Below are positions 54,276-63,182 of a stretch of 64,000 bases of DNA, piece by piece; position 1 is the first letter of the stretch, and every line of letters starts with the position of its first letter. Below the pieces are notes generated by a model that saw only the letters and a program-made list of their open reading frames with translations, ran no database searches and was not told the DNA's origin. Source of the DNA: Henriciella sp. (GTDB taxonomy: Bacteria > Pseudomonadota > Alphaproteobacteria > Caulobacterales > Hyphomonadaceae); NCBI RefSeq assembly GCF_029937755.1, contig NZ_JAPYPG010000001.1, positions 186,001 through 250,000 on the forward strand. Reading direction: 5' to 3'. Both the position numbers and the translations under genes were made by a program.

Positions 54276-55538
54276 TCAGCTCTCGGACGGTTCGACGTCC
54301 AGTGGCCCTTCCACAATCAAGGCGTCTTCGGATGTTTGCGCTTCAACCCGCGCGGACATCAGATTGTCGACACCGCTGACATAAAGCGTCTGCGTTGGAT
54401 AGGCGAACTCGATCCCCTCTTCCTTGAACTTGCGGAACAGCGCCAACAGCACGCGTGAGCGCAGCGCCATGGAGCGGTTGAAATCCGGGTTCAGCGAGTA
54501 GAAAACCAGATCGAAGTCGAGCGAGCTCGGCCCGAAGGCCGACATGCTGCAACGGTCGAACGCAATGCCCTGAATCCCTTTCATGAGTTCAGCCACCATG
54601 CCGGGAATGGCCTCGGCGACCTCCGGCGGTGTCTGGAAGATCACGCCGAATTGCGTCTCGATGCGCCGGCGGTTCATCCGGCGCATATTGTGGATCTCCT
54701 TTTCGAGGAGATTGGTGTTGGAAATGATGACTTGCTCGCCCTTGCGTGAGCGAATGCGTGTCGTCTTCAGGCCGATATCCTCGATATCGCCCCAGGTGTC
54801 GTCATAGCGCACCGTGTCGCCCACCTGGAACGGCTTGTCGAGCACGATGGAGAGCGAGGAGAACAGGTCACGGAACATGCCCTGCGCCGCGAGACCGATG
54901 GCGATACCACCGATACCCAGACCGGCGATCAGGGTGGTGATGTTCGCGCCGATATTGTCGAGAATGAGCAGCAGCGCAAACGACCAGATCACGAGGTTGA
55001 TAAACCACTTGATCAGGTTCACCGCCGAAGCGAGCGTACTGGCATCCTGCGGATTGCGGATCGCCTGGCGCCGGATCGAGGAGATCGCAGCCTCCTGCAG
55101 CAGTTCCGCCGCCTGCAGGGTCGCCGTAATCACGAACAGGATGTGGCTGAAGGTCGAGAGGGCCTGCGGCAGCTCCATGATCCGGTCGGCAATCAGCAGC
55201 GCTGTGGCAAGCATGAAATAGAGCCGGAACCGCCTGACGATCCGGTTGAAGATCGCCGACAGCGAATAGTCATCATTGCGCGGCAGCTGGCGCATGAGGT
55301 GGATCAGCCCCCAGCGCGTAAACCACAGCACGATCGTGATAACGATCGTGATACCAAGCGTGACGAGCGCTTCGCGCGAGCCTGACGCCAGCCAGGTGGC
55401 AAATTCACTCGCCGCCTCGCCGGCCGATTCCGCAGTATCGCTGAGCGCGTCCAGAGGTTCGGACAAGGTCCTGCGTTCGTCCTCCTGGACGCCCCGGGAC
55501 AATCCGTCCGCAAATGAAAAAAAGCGCGCCATCAGCAT
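54276..55538 (-). CDS. Mechanosensitive channel, MscS family
   Basis: The 420-residue protein has four to five membrane helices, with the pore helix region INLVIWSFALLLILDNIGANITTLIAGLGIGGIAIGLAAQGMFRDLFSSL (a Gly/Ala-rich TM3). The beta domain VGDTVRYDDTWGDIEDIGLKTTRIRSRKGEQVIISN and an alpha/beta C-terminal domain follow. It opens on membrane tension to release solutes. The N-terminal soluble stretch (about 20-55) is variable. No clear ribosome site marks the start; 55562 is also possible. Confidence 0.9.
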   Translation of the reverse strand: MLMARFFSFADGLSRGVQEDERRTLSEPLDALSDTAESAGEAASEFATWLASGSREALVTLGITIVITIVLWFTRWGLIHLMRQLPRNDDYSLSAIFNRIVRRFRLYFMLATALLIADRIMELPQALSTFSHILFVITATLQAAELLQEAAISSIRRQAIRNPQDASTLASAVNLIKWFINLVIWSFALLLILDNIGANITTLIAGLGIGGIAIGLAAQGMFRDLFSSLSIVLDKPFQVGDTVRYDDTWGDIEDIGLKTTRIRSRKGEQVIISNTNLLEKEIHNMRRMNRRRIETQFGVIFQTPPEVAEAIPGMVAELMKGIQGIAFDRCSMSAFGPSSLDFDLVFYSLNPDFNRSMALRSRVLLALFRKFKEEGIEFAYPTQTLYVSGVDNLMSARVEAQTSEDALIVEGPLDVEPSES

Positions 55539-55577
55539 ATTGATTGATAGGCCCGCAATCACCGCTTCGGCAAGTCG

Positions 55578-56573
55578 TCAGACGGCCTGGGCGGCAAAGT
55601 CCTTCTTCTCGATAAGGTTCCTGAGCGGCGCTTCATTGAGGAACGACGAGAGGTTTTCGAGGAAAAGCTCATCATTGCGCTTGCGCGATTCGCTGGTCAG
55701 CGCCGAGGTGTGCGCCGTCAGCGTGATACCCGGATGGGTCCAGATCGGGCTGTCCTCGGGCAGCGGTTCTTCACGGGTCACGTCCAGCGTCGCATGCGCC
55801 GGGCGCCCCTTGTCGAGCGCCTTGAGAAGCGCGTCTTCATCGACCAGAGCGCCGCGCCCGACATTCAGGAACAGGCTGCCTTCCTTCATCGCCGCAAAGA
55901 AGTCTGCATCGGCGAGATTTTCTGTCTCGGGCGTATGCGGGGCACAAAGCAGGATGGCATCGGCCTGGCCGATCTCATCCCTGCTGACATCGTTGGGATG
56001 GACGACCCGGTCTGCAAAGGGCGAAACCTGGTCGGAGCGGCGCACACCAGTGACATGCGCGCCGAGCCCCCTCAGCCGGCGCCCGGCCGCTTCGCCGATA
56101 TGGCCAAAGCCATAGACCAGCCAGCGCGTCGCCTGGATCTCGCGAAAATGCACGTGGCGCCATTCCTTCGCGGCCTGCCCGGCCCGGCGCTCGGCACCAT
56201 TGCCGAACCAGTCGAAACCGGCCCACAGCACCCATTCGGCGATCGCTTCGGACTGGACATGGCTGGCGGTATAGGCTTCGGCCTTCTCGCCGATCTTCTG
56301 CAGGAAGGGATTTTCCAGCCCCGCCGCGCTCGACTGGAACCAGGCGAGCCTGTCGGCTTCATAAAGGTATTTCCCAAAGGCGCGCGAGGCGGGGCTGAAC
56401 CAGACATCGGCATTGCCATGGGCGATCAGCGCACTGCCTTTTGCAGCCTCGCCCCATGGCCGCCCGATTTCGGAATTATCCGATACGGTGACAGGTGTTA
56501 TTTGATCAGAAAACGGCTTGAGACGGGCCTCAAGCCGCGTGAAAGTCTCGTGATGAAGAAGACATTCGTACAC
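55578..56573 (-). CDS. D-2-hydroxyacid dehydrogenase
   Basis: The 331-residue NAD-dependent enzyme has the Rossmann motif GFGHIGEAAG near 156-165 and the family triad in LNVGRGALVDEDAL (Arg), DVTREEPLPEDSP (Glu) and LTAHTSA (His). It is of the GhrA/hydroxypyruvate-reductase-like type and probably reduces glyoxylate, hydroxypyruvate or similar. The GTG start at 56573 has GGGAGGA seven bases upstream, which lies inside the divergent TIGR02301 gene; the two coding regions overlap by 21 bases. Confidence 0.88.
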   Translation of the reverse strand: MYECLLHHETFTRLEARLKPFSDQITPVTVSDNSEIGRPWGEAAKGSALIAHGNADVWFSPASRAFGKYLYEADRLAWFQSSAAGLENPFLQKIGEKAEAYTASHVQSEAIAEWVLWAGFDWFGNGAERRAGQAAKEWRHVHFREIQATRWLVYGFGHIGEAAGRRLRGLGAHVTGVRRSDQVSPFADRVVHPNDVSRDEIGQADAILLCAPHTPETENLADADFFAAMKEGSLFLNVGRGALVDEDALLKALDKGRPAHATLDVTREEPLPEDSPIWTHPGITLTAHTSALTSESRKRNDELFLENLSSFLNEAPLRNLIEKKDFAAQAV

Positions 56574-57017
56574 TGGCGCTTCCTCCCGGCGGCTCTGCTA
56601 CTGACCTTCCTGCCAGCCATGAGCGCCGAAGGCCAGTATCAACCCGATTACCAGCCGGAGTTTGATGTCAGCGACACGCGCAGCCAGGACTATCTGCGCG
56701 ACGTGATTGCGCTCGCCTCCACACTCGGGTCCGCGCATGCCATCCGGCTGCTCTGCAATGGTCGGGATGACCAGTACTGGCGGGTTTACATGCAGGAGCT
56801 GCTCGGCATCGAAGCGCCCTATCGCAGCCGGCTGAGATCCTCCATGGTGGACGCCTTCAACAACTCCTTCCAGGCCGAAAGCTCGCGCCGGAGCCGCTGC
56901 GACGAAGGCGCTATCTCCGCCGAGAAAGTCTATGCTTCGACCGGACAGCGCCTTGCCAATGAACTCGCCGAAGCGAACCTGCCCGACGGTGTGCGAAGCG
57001 GCACCACCGAGCAGTAG
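56553..57017 (+). CDS. TIGR02301-type secreted protein
   Basis: The 154-residue protein has a signal peptide (MKKTFVHWRFLPAALLLTF, cleaved about residue 26). The mature part contains LASTLGSAHAIRLLCNGRDDQYWRVYMQELLGIEAPYRSRL and MVDAFNNSFQ, the conserved signature of an alphaproteobacterial family of unknown function (TIGR02301). Two conserved cysteines may pair. The start overlaps the divergent dehydrogenase start. Only this last third of a longer open frame is the gene. Confidence 0.8.
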   Translation: MKKTFVHWRFLPAALLLTFLPAMSAEGQYQPDYQPEFDVSDTRSQDYLRDVIALASTLGSAHAIRLLCNGRDDQYWRVYMQELLGIEAPYRSRLRSSMVDAFNNSFQAESSRRSRCDEGAISAEKVYASTGQRLANELAEANLPDGVRSGTTEQ

Positions 57018-57023
57018 CCCGCA

Positions 57024-57749
57024 TCAGGCCGCGACAAGCTCCGGCCAGACCCTTTCCGGCAGGTAGGCTTCCCGCATCCGGCGTATATAAGCCGGAAGGT
57101 TCTCATGCGCCTGCACCATGTCGACAAGCGGTGTGTCGAAGAAGGGCGTGGCACACGAGATCAGTATCGCAGATACCGAGGCATCAACCCCTGTCGGCTC
57201 ATCACCCAGAAGGAAATTCCGCTCACCGAGCTGTGCCGCAATCGCGGCGAGGTCAAAGCCGGCAAGTAACAGCTGTTCCTCGTGTGAGTGGCGCCCGATG
57301 CCGGACTCCCAGCGGGCTTTCCGCATGCCCTCGCTGATCTCGCCACACACCTGGTCGCGCATCGGCTCGGGCACGCTCACGAAGAACTGGGCCGGGCCCT
57401 TGCGGAAATTCTCGTCATTCATCCAGCGTTCGCCTGCCATGACGGCGCTGAGGTGCCCTTCAGCCATGCGTTCGAACGCCCAGCTCAGCGCCTGTTCGCG
57501 AGGCGTCAGCCCGTCCAGAAGCGAGCGGCCAAGCTTCTTTTCGAAATGCGCCCGGATGAAGTTGGAATCCTGGATGATCTCGCCATCCTCCTCGACATAG
57601 GGCGCCTTGTGCTTCGACACCGCGTCCAGGTCTGCCGTTGCACGGTCGAATTCGACGCCCAGCATCTGCAGCTGGATTTCCGTCTTCATCACATAAGGGC
57701 TCGGTGACGGGCAACCGAACATCGGGCCCCATCCATACAGCGTGGTCAT
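57024..57749 (-). CDS. Glutathione S-transferase family protein
   Basis: The 241-residue protein has a thioredoxin-like N-domain beginning TTLYGWGPMFGCPSPSPYVMKTEIQLQML, with a CPSPS loop like the CxxC/S site of omega or related GSTs. AP-binding KHKAPYVEEDGEIIQDSNFIRAHFE follows, then a helical C-domain (PTGVDASVSAILISC). It resembles the Fax-1/metaxin-like GST branch. AAGGAGA precedes the ATG. It is divergent from a WYL regulator across a 97-base region with a perfect operator-like repeat. Confidence 0.85.
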   Translation of the reverse strand: MTTLYGWGPMFGCPSPSPYVMKTEIQLQMLGVEFDRATADLDAVSKHKAPYVEEDGEIIQDSNFIRAHFEKKLGRSLLDGLTPREQALSWAFERMAEGHLSAVMAGERWMNDENFRKGPAQFFVSVPEPMRDQVCGEISEGMRKARWESGIGRHSHEEQLLLAGFDLAAIAAQLGERNFLLGDEPTGVDASVSAILISCATPFFDTPLVDMVQAHENLPAYIRRMREAYLPERVWPELVAA

Positions 57750-57795
57750 GGCTATCTCCTTTCCTGCTTCGAGATCAGCCCTTGCTAAACCACCC

Positions 57796-57819
57796 CTGCT
57801 GACAGCATCATGTCAGCAG
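57796..57819. promoter_or_regulatory. Perfect 9-6-9 inverted repeat between GST and WYL regulator
   Basis: CTGCTGACA and TGTCAGCAG are exact reverse complements around GCATCA. A further CTGTCAG half-site follows at 57821-57827. It lies 46 bases from the GST start and 27 from the regulator start. Confidence 0.7.
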
Positions 57820-57846
57820 CCTGTCAGGAGAACAAAATAAGAAAAA

Positions 57847-58548
57847 ATGAGACGGACCGAACGCCTCTTCCGGATCATCCAGATCCTGCGCCGCAGGCGC
57901 CGGCCCGTCACCGGCCATGAGCTGGCCGAGGAACTCGAAGTCTCGCTGCGCACACTTTACCGCGACATGGCCGAACTCGTCGCGCAGCGCGTGCCCGTGC
58001 GCGGGGAAGCCGGAACGGGGTATGTGCTCGACAGCGGCTACGACCTGCCGCCGCTGATGCTGACAGCCGACGAACTTGAGGCGGCTGTCCTCGGCGCGAA
58101 GTGGGTCGCGGCGCGCGGTGACCCGGCGCTCGCACGTGGGGCAGAGGATCTCATCGCCAAGCTCTCCACTGTCGTGCCGGAAGAGCTTCAGCCGGTCATC
58201 GTCGATGCAGGCCTGCAACCCGTAACCCGGCTTGATCAGCGCATTACCGACAGTGTCGATATCGCCCCTGTGCGCAACGCCATCCGCACGCAGACCAAGC
58301 TCGAGATCGACTATGCCGACGAGCATGGCCGCACGACCAGCCGTACCATCTGGCCGTTCCTGATCGCCTATTGGGAAACCGTCCGCCTCATCTGCGCCTG
58401 GTGCGAGCTTCGTCAGGATTTCCGCCACTTCCGCACCGACCGCATCCTGACCGTGGAGGAGCCCGGAACACGCTTCCCCGAACGCGTCAGCGTGCTGCGC
58501 AAACGGTGGAACGAGGACCGGATGGCCCGCGACACATCTCAGCAATGA
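57847..58548 (+). CDS. YafY-type transcriptional regulator (HTH plus WYL domain)
   Basis: The 233-residue protein has an N-terminal HTH (RTERLFRIIQILRRRRRPVTGHELAEELEVSLRTLYRDMAEL, about 3-45) and a WYL domain (IRTQTKLEIDYADEHGRTTSRTIWPFLIAYWETVRLICAWCELRQDFRHFRTDRI). The W-Y-L core reads AYWETVRLI, so the middle residues vary. WYL proteins sense nucleic-acid or nucleotide ligands, among others. It is divergent from a GST, which it probably regulates. Its 3' end overlaps a convergent second GST by ten bases. Confidence 0.9.
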   Translation: MRRTERLFRIIQILRRRRRPVTGHELAEELEVSLRTLYRDMAELVAQRVPVRGEAGTGYVLDSGYDLPPLMLTADELEAAVLGAKWVAARGDPALARGAEDLIAKLSTVVPEELQPVIVDAGLQPVTRLDQRITDSVDIAPVRNAIRTQTKLEIDYADEHGRTTSRTIWPFLIAYWETVRLICAWCELRQDFRHFRTDRILTVEEPGTRFPERVSVLRKRWNEDRMARDTSQQ

Positions 58549-59150
58549 GCCTCAAGACCGGGCGGGGCCGAGCGGGCGATCAGCTCATGTCCGCGCAAGG
58601 TCTCCGCCAAAGCCTCAAGGTCTGGCCAGTTTCCCGGGACCAGATCACAGACCGTCATGTGATCCCACAGACTGATGAAGTGAAATTCCTTCCAGCCCGG
58701 TTTGGCAGGGGTGAAGGCATCGGCCCGGCTGGCCAGCCATGTCATCCCGGCCGCCAGCACCTCGCGCGCCTTCTCGAAATAGGGGACGCCGGCCGGCTCA
58801 AGGCCGGTTCGCGCCGACAGGACGAGCTTCACCTCGGCACTCATCATACCGTTCATCACCGCGTGAAGGTTCATGGCATCGACCGTACTGGCCAGAACGC
58901 AAAACCGGTCGTCCGGGTCGTAACGGCCGACAAGCCAGCGGGCGATGTTGTCGGAATCATAGAGATCACGGCCGGCGGCCCTGAGGACCGGCACGACCAT
59001 CAGCGGATTCTCACCGAACAGGGACTGATCGGCCTCGGCAACATTGCCGATATCGACCATGTCATAGTCGAGACCGAGATGGTCCATCAGCAAGCGGACC
59101 TTTCGGGTAAAGTGGGATCGCTCTGTGCCCAGAAGGACAAGCTCCGCCAT
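58539..59150 (-). CDS. Glutathione S-transferase
   Basis: The 203-residue protein has the GST N-domain MAELVLLGTERSHFTRKVRLLMDHLGLDYDMVDI with Ser12/His13 in the active loop, and VVPVLRAAGRDLYDSDNIARWL, then a shortened helical C-domain. It is the third gene of a coupled minus-strand run: its start is one base after the trmJ stop. Function is unknown. Confidence 0.85.
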   Translation of the reverse strand: MAELVLLGTERSHFTRKVRLLMDHLGLDYDMVDIGNVAEADQSLFGENPLMVVPVLRAAGRDLYDSDNIARWLVGRYDPDDRFCVLASTVDAMNLHAVMNGMMSAEVKLVLSARTGLEPAGVPYFEKAREVLAAGMTWLASRADAFTPAKPGWKEFHFISLWDHMTVCDLVPGNWPDLEALAETLRGHELIARSAPPGLEAHC

Positions 59151-59151
59151 C

Positions 59152-59910
59152 TCAATCCTCCCGCAAGATCCGCGCCTTGCCGCGCCCGATGGCGAGCGCT
59201 TTCACCGCGCCGCGGAAGGTGCGCACTTCCTGGCTGGTCCACTGGCCCCGGATGAAGGCATTGCGCAGATTGCGCGTCATCAGCGGCGTCTTGTCGGGCG
59301 GATAGAAATAGCCAGCGCGCTCCAGCTCGGCCTCGAAATGCTCGAACATGCCAATCAGCTCGTCCCGGCTGGCCGGCTCACCGACACCAGCCTCGGTGCC
59401 TTCGAAGCGGCCTTCCTGTCCGGCCGCCTCGCCCCAGGCATGCGCAAAGACGATAACGGCCTGCGAGAGATTGAGCGACGCGAAGGCCTTGTTCACCGGA
59501 TAGGTCACGATCGCATCGCAGAGCGCGACATGATCATTGGACAGCCCCTGCGCCTCATTCCCGAAGACGACCCCCACGCGCTTCGCCGCCATCGCCTCGT
59601 GCAGCCAGCCGACCGCACCAGCCGCATTCGTCACCGGCTTCTCCATCCCCCGCGGGCGCGCTGTCGCCGCGACGAGATAGCCGAGATCAGCACAGGCCGC
59701 CTCGACACTGTCGAACGCCGTCACCTTCACCCCCGCCTCGAAGGCGCCAGCCGCCAGCGGCTGTGCCGCCGGGTTCGGCCAGCCATCGCGCGGGGCGGCA
59801 ATGCGCAGCTCGGTCAGGCCGAAATTCAGCATGGCGCGCGCAGCCGCACCGATATTCTCGCCAAGCTGCGGCTCGGCCAGGATGATGACGGGTTGTCTGT
59901 CTTCGTTCAT
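59152..59910 (-). CDS. trmJ: tRNA (cytidine/uridine-2'-O-)-methyltransferase TrmJ-like
   Basis: The 252-residue SPOUT methyltransferase begins PVIILAEPQLGENIGAAARAMLNFG, the TrmH/TrmJ motif 1, with VGVVFGNEAQGLSNDHVALCD (motif 2) and YPVNKAFASLNLSQAVIVFAHAW (motif 3) completing the knot. TrmJ methylates the 2'-O of position 32 in tRNA anticodon loops. The ATG overlaps the stop of the upstream metallopeptidase-like gene (ATGA), so they are translationally coupled. Confidence 0.9.
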   Translation of the reverse strand: MNEDRQPVIILAEPQLGENIGAAARAMLNFGLTELRIAAPRDGWPNPAAQPLAAGAFEAGVKVTAFDSVEAACADLGYLVAATARPRGMEKPVTNAAGAVGWLHEAMAAKRVGVVFGNEAQGLSNDHVALCDAIVTYPVNKAFASLNLSQAVIVFAHAWGEAAGQEGRFEGTEAGVGEPASRDELIGMFEHFEAELERAGYFYPPDKTPLMTRNLRNAFIRGQWTSQEVRTFRGAVKALAIGRGKARILRED

Positions 59911-61340
59911 TCCGCCGAATAGTCCGGCCAGTCGAGCGAAATCAACTCACCGCCTGCGCTGAACTTCGGGGCGAGGCCGGCCTTTTCCAGAAGCGTGGTC
60001 AGGGCCTTGCGCGGATCGTCCGGCTGGCCCTCGACGATTCGCTCGATGGACCGTCTTTGCGCCGGGGTCGCTCCGAGAATCTGCAGCGTCGCGAAATAGG
60101 TCGTGAGATTGACCTGCCGGGCGTCGTTCCCCCCGGCCTGCGAAATCAGCCTGTTCCAGAAGCCATAGAGATCGCGCCGCTTGAGGAAACCATCGGTCGC
60201 CAGCGCGACAAAGTCCCCGCAGGAATAGTGCGCCGAGAAGCCATCGCGCTCACCCGCCGTGGCGAGCGGTCCGTCTTCGAGCACGCTCACGCACTCATCG
60301 AAGGCCCGGGCATAGACACCCTGAAGGAATTGCCGGCCACCATCGCCCTCGAGCATCGAGGCGATGAGATTATAGGCCATGGTGTTGGCGGCCCCCTCAT
60401 GGATCCAGGACCCTCCGCCACTGGCGAACGTCACGCCCTTGTCGGTCTGGAAGAGATGCGCGGCTTCATGCGCGAAGAACCAGTGCAGGTAGGACAGCGT
60501 ATTCGGGTCCGGCTCGCTGATATCGGCGCCGCCGATTTCCATCATCAGCAGCTGGTCAAGCGCCCCGCCCGTCGCCGAAAAACCTTTTGCGCCCGCGCCC
60601 TTATAGGCCAGCATCACGGTGGCCTTGTTCTGCAGCTCGAACCCCCAGAGCTGTTCGAAGCCGGTGAAGATCGCTTCCAGGTCCCCGGCAAAACGCTCGC
60701 GCAGCCAGGCCGGCAGGCGCGCATCCAGCACGACGGTAAAGCTGTCGAACGGCTCGATCTTGCCGGTGCCGGTATAGATATAGGTCCCGTCGCCCTCGAT
60801 ACGGTGGCTGATACTGCCCTCATGGACCTGTCCGTCCACGATAATCGGCGTGTCCGAAGAGAAATTGACATCCATGGCGAGCGCTGGCGCCTCGATATTG
60901 GCCGTATCGCCTTCGAGATCGCTGACAGCGTCGAGACTGTCGACCGGGGCGAGGCCAAACTGGCCCTCATACACGGCCACGCTGCCATCGGCGAAGGTTA
61001 CGAACGGGGTGTAGTCGGCAACCAGCTTGCTGGTCAGCGGGATGATGCTGAAGCTCACCTCTTTCGCGGGTTCATCGAAGACGATGACATCGATCCCGGC
61101 AACCCGTCCGAAGCGCGCATTGTCCGAGGTCAGCGACCAGGTCGGCTCGCGGAAGTCGCTCTTGGAGCGTACGAAAGCGAGCACATTCTGGGGCTCGGCG
61201 AAGCTGTATTCGACGCTCCAGTTGCCGGACTCTTCGGGCCCGATCGTCACAGAGGCCTCAGCAGGCGTTTGTGACTGCGCTTGGTGCGGCGCGGCCGCGA
61301 GCACACAAAATGCAATAAAAACAATGAAAAACCGGCTCAT
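59907..61340 (-). CDS. Secreted gluzincin-like metallopeptidase, uncharacterised
   Basis: The 477-residue protein from ATG 61340 has a signal peptide (SRFFIVFIAFCVLAAAPHQAQSQ). An N-terminal beta-rich region of about 250 residues, resembling the N-domain of M61/M1 enzymes, precedes HEAAH (His291, His295) in WFFAHEAAHLFQ. WIHEGAAN, with Glu315, follows 19 residues later. That spacing fits the HExxH-x(18)-E zinc site. The C-terminal half is helical. No family name comes to mind. It is the first gene of the coupled run with trmJ and a GST. Confidence 0.7.
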   Translation of the reverse strand: MSRFFIVFIAFCVLAAAPHQAQSQTPAEASVTIGPEESGNWSVEYSFAEPQNVLAFVRSKSDFREPTWSLTSDNARFGRVAGIDVIVFDEPAKEVSFSIIPLTSKLVADYTPFVTFADGSVAVYEGQFGLAPVDSLDAVSDLEGDTANIEAPALAMDVNFSSDTPIIVDGQVHEGSISHRIEGDGTYIYTGTGKIEPFDSFTVVLDARLPAWLRERFAGDLEAIFTGFEQLWGFELQNKATVMLAYKGAGAKGFSATGGALDQLLMMEIGGADISEPDPNTLSYLHWFFAHEAAHLFQTDKGVTFASGGGSWIHEGAANTMAYNLIASMLEGDGGRQFLQGVYARAFDECVSVLEDGPLATAGERDGFSAHYSCGDFVALATDGFLKRRDLYGFWNRLISQAGGNDARQVNLTTYFATLQILGATPAQRRSIERIVEGQPDDPRKALTTLLEKAGLAPKFSAGGELISLDWPDYSAE

Positions 61341-61453
61341 CGGTGACATCCTCTTGGAGTTCTTCCCCGCGCGCCCGAAAGTCGCTTTTGACCTCTCATA
61401 CCCTTCTGCTATAGCCGCCCGGAATACAGTGCAACTGAAAGGACTTCCACGCG

Positions 61454-62668
61454 ATGGCAAAGATCAAGGTCGAAAATCCCGTCGTCGAGCTCGATGGCGA
61501 CGAGATGACCCGCATCATCTGGCAGATGATCAAGGACCGCCTCATCCACCCGTACCTCGATATCGACCTCAAATACTATGACCTCGGCATCGAAGCCCGT
61601 GACGAGACCGACGACCAGATCACCGTCGATGCGGCCAACGCCATCAAGGAATACGGCGTCGGCGTGAAATGCGCGACCATCACGCCGGATGAAGCCCGCG
61701 TTGAAGAGTTTGGCCTGAAGAAGATGTGGCGCAGCCCGAACGGCACCATCCGCAACATCCTCGGCGGCGTCGTCTTCCGTGAGCCAATCGTGATCTCCAA
61801 CGTCCCGCGCCTGGTGCCGGGCTGGACCCAGCCGATCGTCATCGGCCGCCACGCTTATGGCGACCAGTACCGCGCCACCGACTTCCGCGTGCCCGGCGCC
61901 GGCAAGCTGACCATGAAGTGGGAAGCCTCGGACGGCTCCGACTCCCAGGAATACGAAGTGTTCGATTTCCCGGACGCCGGCATCGCCATGGGCATGTACA
62001 ATCTCGACGAGTCGATCCGCGACTTCGCGCGCGCCTCGTTCAATTTCGGCCTGACCCGCAAGTGGCCGGTCTACCTGTCGACCAAGAACACCATCCTGAA
62101 AGCCTATGACGGCCGCTTCAAGGACCTTTTCCAGGAAGTCTTCGACAATGAATTCGCCGACGCCTTCAAGGAATTCGGTGGCACCTATGAACACCGCCTG
62201 ATCGACGACATGGTGGCTGCGGCGATGAAATGGTCCGGCGGCTATGTCTGGGCCTGTAAGAACTATGACGGCGACGTCCAGTCCGACACGGTCGCGCAAG
62301 GGTTCGGCTCGCTCGGCCTGATGACGTCTGTCCTGATGTCGCCAGACGGCAAGACGGTTGAAGCCGAGGCCGCCCACGGCACGGTGACCCGTCACTACCG
62401 CAACCACCAGAAGGGCGAAGCGACCTCGACCAACTCGATCGCCTCGATCTACGCCTGGACGCGCGGCCTTGCCCATCGCGGCCGGCTCGACAACACCCCG
62501 GCTGTGACCGACTTTGCCGAAAAGCTCGAACGGGTCGTCATCGAGACCGTCGAGGAAGGCAAGATGACCAAGGACCTCGCCCTGCTCATCGGTCCCGATC
62601 AGGACTGGCTGACCACGGAAGGCTTCCTCGAAGCGGTTGCCGAGAACCTCGAAAAGGCCATGGCATAA
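61454..62668 (+). CDS. icd: NADP-dependent isocitrate dehydrogenase
   Basis: The 404-residue TCA-cycle enzyme oxidises isocitrate to 2-oxoglutarate. The eukaryotic-type subfamily II N-terminus reads [24 protein letters not shown]. The substrate loop is [12 protein letters not shown] near 95-106, and [21 protein letters not shown] and the [10 protein letters not shown] metal site follow. [16 protein letters not shown] supports NADP use. AAGGA precedes the ATG. It is divergent from the metallopeptidase-like gene. Confidence 0.96.
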   Translation: MAKIKVENPVVELDGDEMTRIIWQMIKDRLIHPYLDIDLKYYDLGIEARDETDDQITVDAANAIKEYGVGVKCATITPDEARVEEFGLKKMWRSPNGTIRNILGGVVFREPIVISNVPRLVPGWTQPIVIGRHAYGDQYRATDFRVPGAGKLTMKWEASDGSDSQEYEVFDFPDAGIAMGMYNLDESIRDFARASFNFGLTRKWPVYLSTKNTILKAYDGRFKDLFQEVFDNEFADAFKEFGGTYEHRLIDDMVAAAMKWSGGYVWACKNYDGDVQSDTVAQGFGSLGLMTSVLMSPDGKTVEAEAAHGTVTRHYRNHQKGEATSTNSIASIYAWTRGLAHRGRLDNTPAVTDFAEKLERVVIETVEEGKMTKDLALLIGPDQDWLTTEGFLEAVAENLEKAMA

Positions 62669-62703
62669 AACTTTCGCCGAGAGGCGAACGACACTCCATC
62701 AAG

Positions 62704-62734
62704 CCCGGCTGCGTCACGCGTAGCCGGGTTTTTT
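62704..62734 (+). terminator. Terminator after icd
   Basis: CCCGGCT pairs with AGCCGGG around an 11-base loop and is followed by six T residues. Confidence 0.88.
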
Positions 62735-62757
62735 CTGAGATATTGAAGCAGCGCCGC

Positions 62758-63144
62758 CTAGCGCAGGATGATGCGCGGGCGCTCAGCTGACGATGCAGAG
62801 GTCTGGGTCGCAGCCGGCCGGGCTGTCTGCGTGTTGCGGCTGGCGGGTGCGCGGCAGGTCTGCAGCAGGCGCTCAGCCTGATTGGCAGAGGGCGGCGGAG
62901 AGAAGGCGCGCTCCATCCCGTCGAGGACGAGATCGCAATCGCAGTCGACGCCCTCGACCTCGCGGCTGTCATCGACGCTGTGCCAGATGCGCTTGCAGCC
63001 ATTCACAGCTTCTTCCGAAATCTTGGTCCGGAATTCATGCCCGCCGTCCTCCCAGCGTGTCAGGACGGACCGGCAGACGCTCTCTTCAGCAAGGCTGGTG
63101 GCCGGGAGGAGCGTTAGAGCAATGAGGATGAGGACACGTTTCAT
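62758..63144 (-). CDS. Small secreted cysteine-containing protein, unknown function
   Basis: The 128-residue protein has a signal peptide (MKRVLILIALTLLPATSLA, cleavage near 19) and five cysteines: ESVCRS, NGCKR, DCDC and QTCRA. The last 40 residues are low-complexity Thr/Ala/Ser/Arg. I do not recognise the family. It is 38 bases downstream of the EthD gene on the same strand. Confidence 0.6.
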   Translation of the reverse strand: MKRVLILIALTLLPATSLAEESVCRSVLTRWEDGGHEFRTKISEEAVNGCKRIWHSVDDSREVEGVDCDCDLVLDGMERAFSPPPSANQAERLLQTCRAPASRNTQTARPAATQTSASSAERPRIILR

Positions 63145-63182
63145 GGCCGCGTTTCAAGCATGAAACGGGCCAGTTTTTCGTC

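Noticed and set aside
55710..56552. N-terminal two thirds of a 435-residue open frame before the TIGR02301 gene
   Set aside because: This part is antisense to the D-2-hydroxyacid dehydrogenase; the real gene begins with a signal peptide at 56553.
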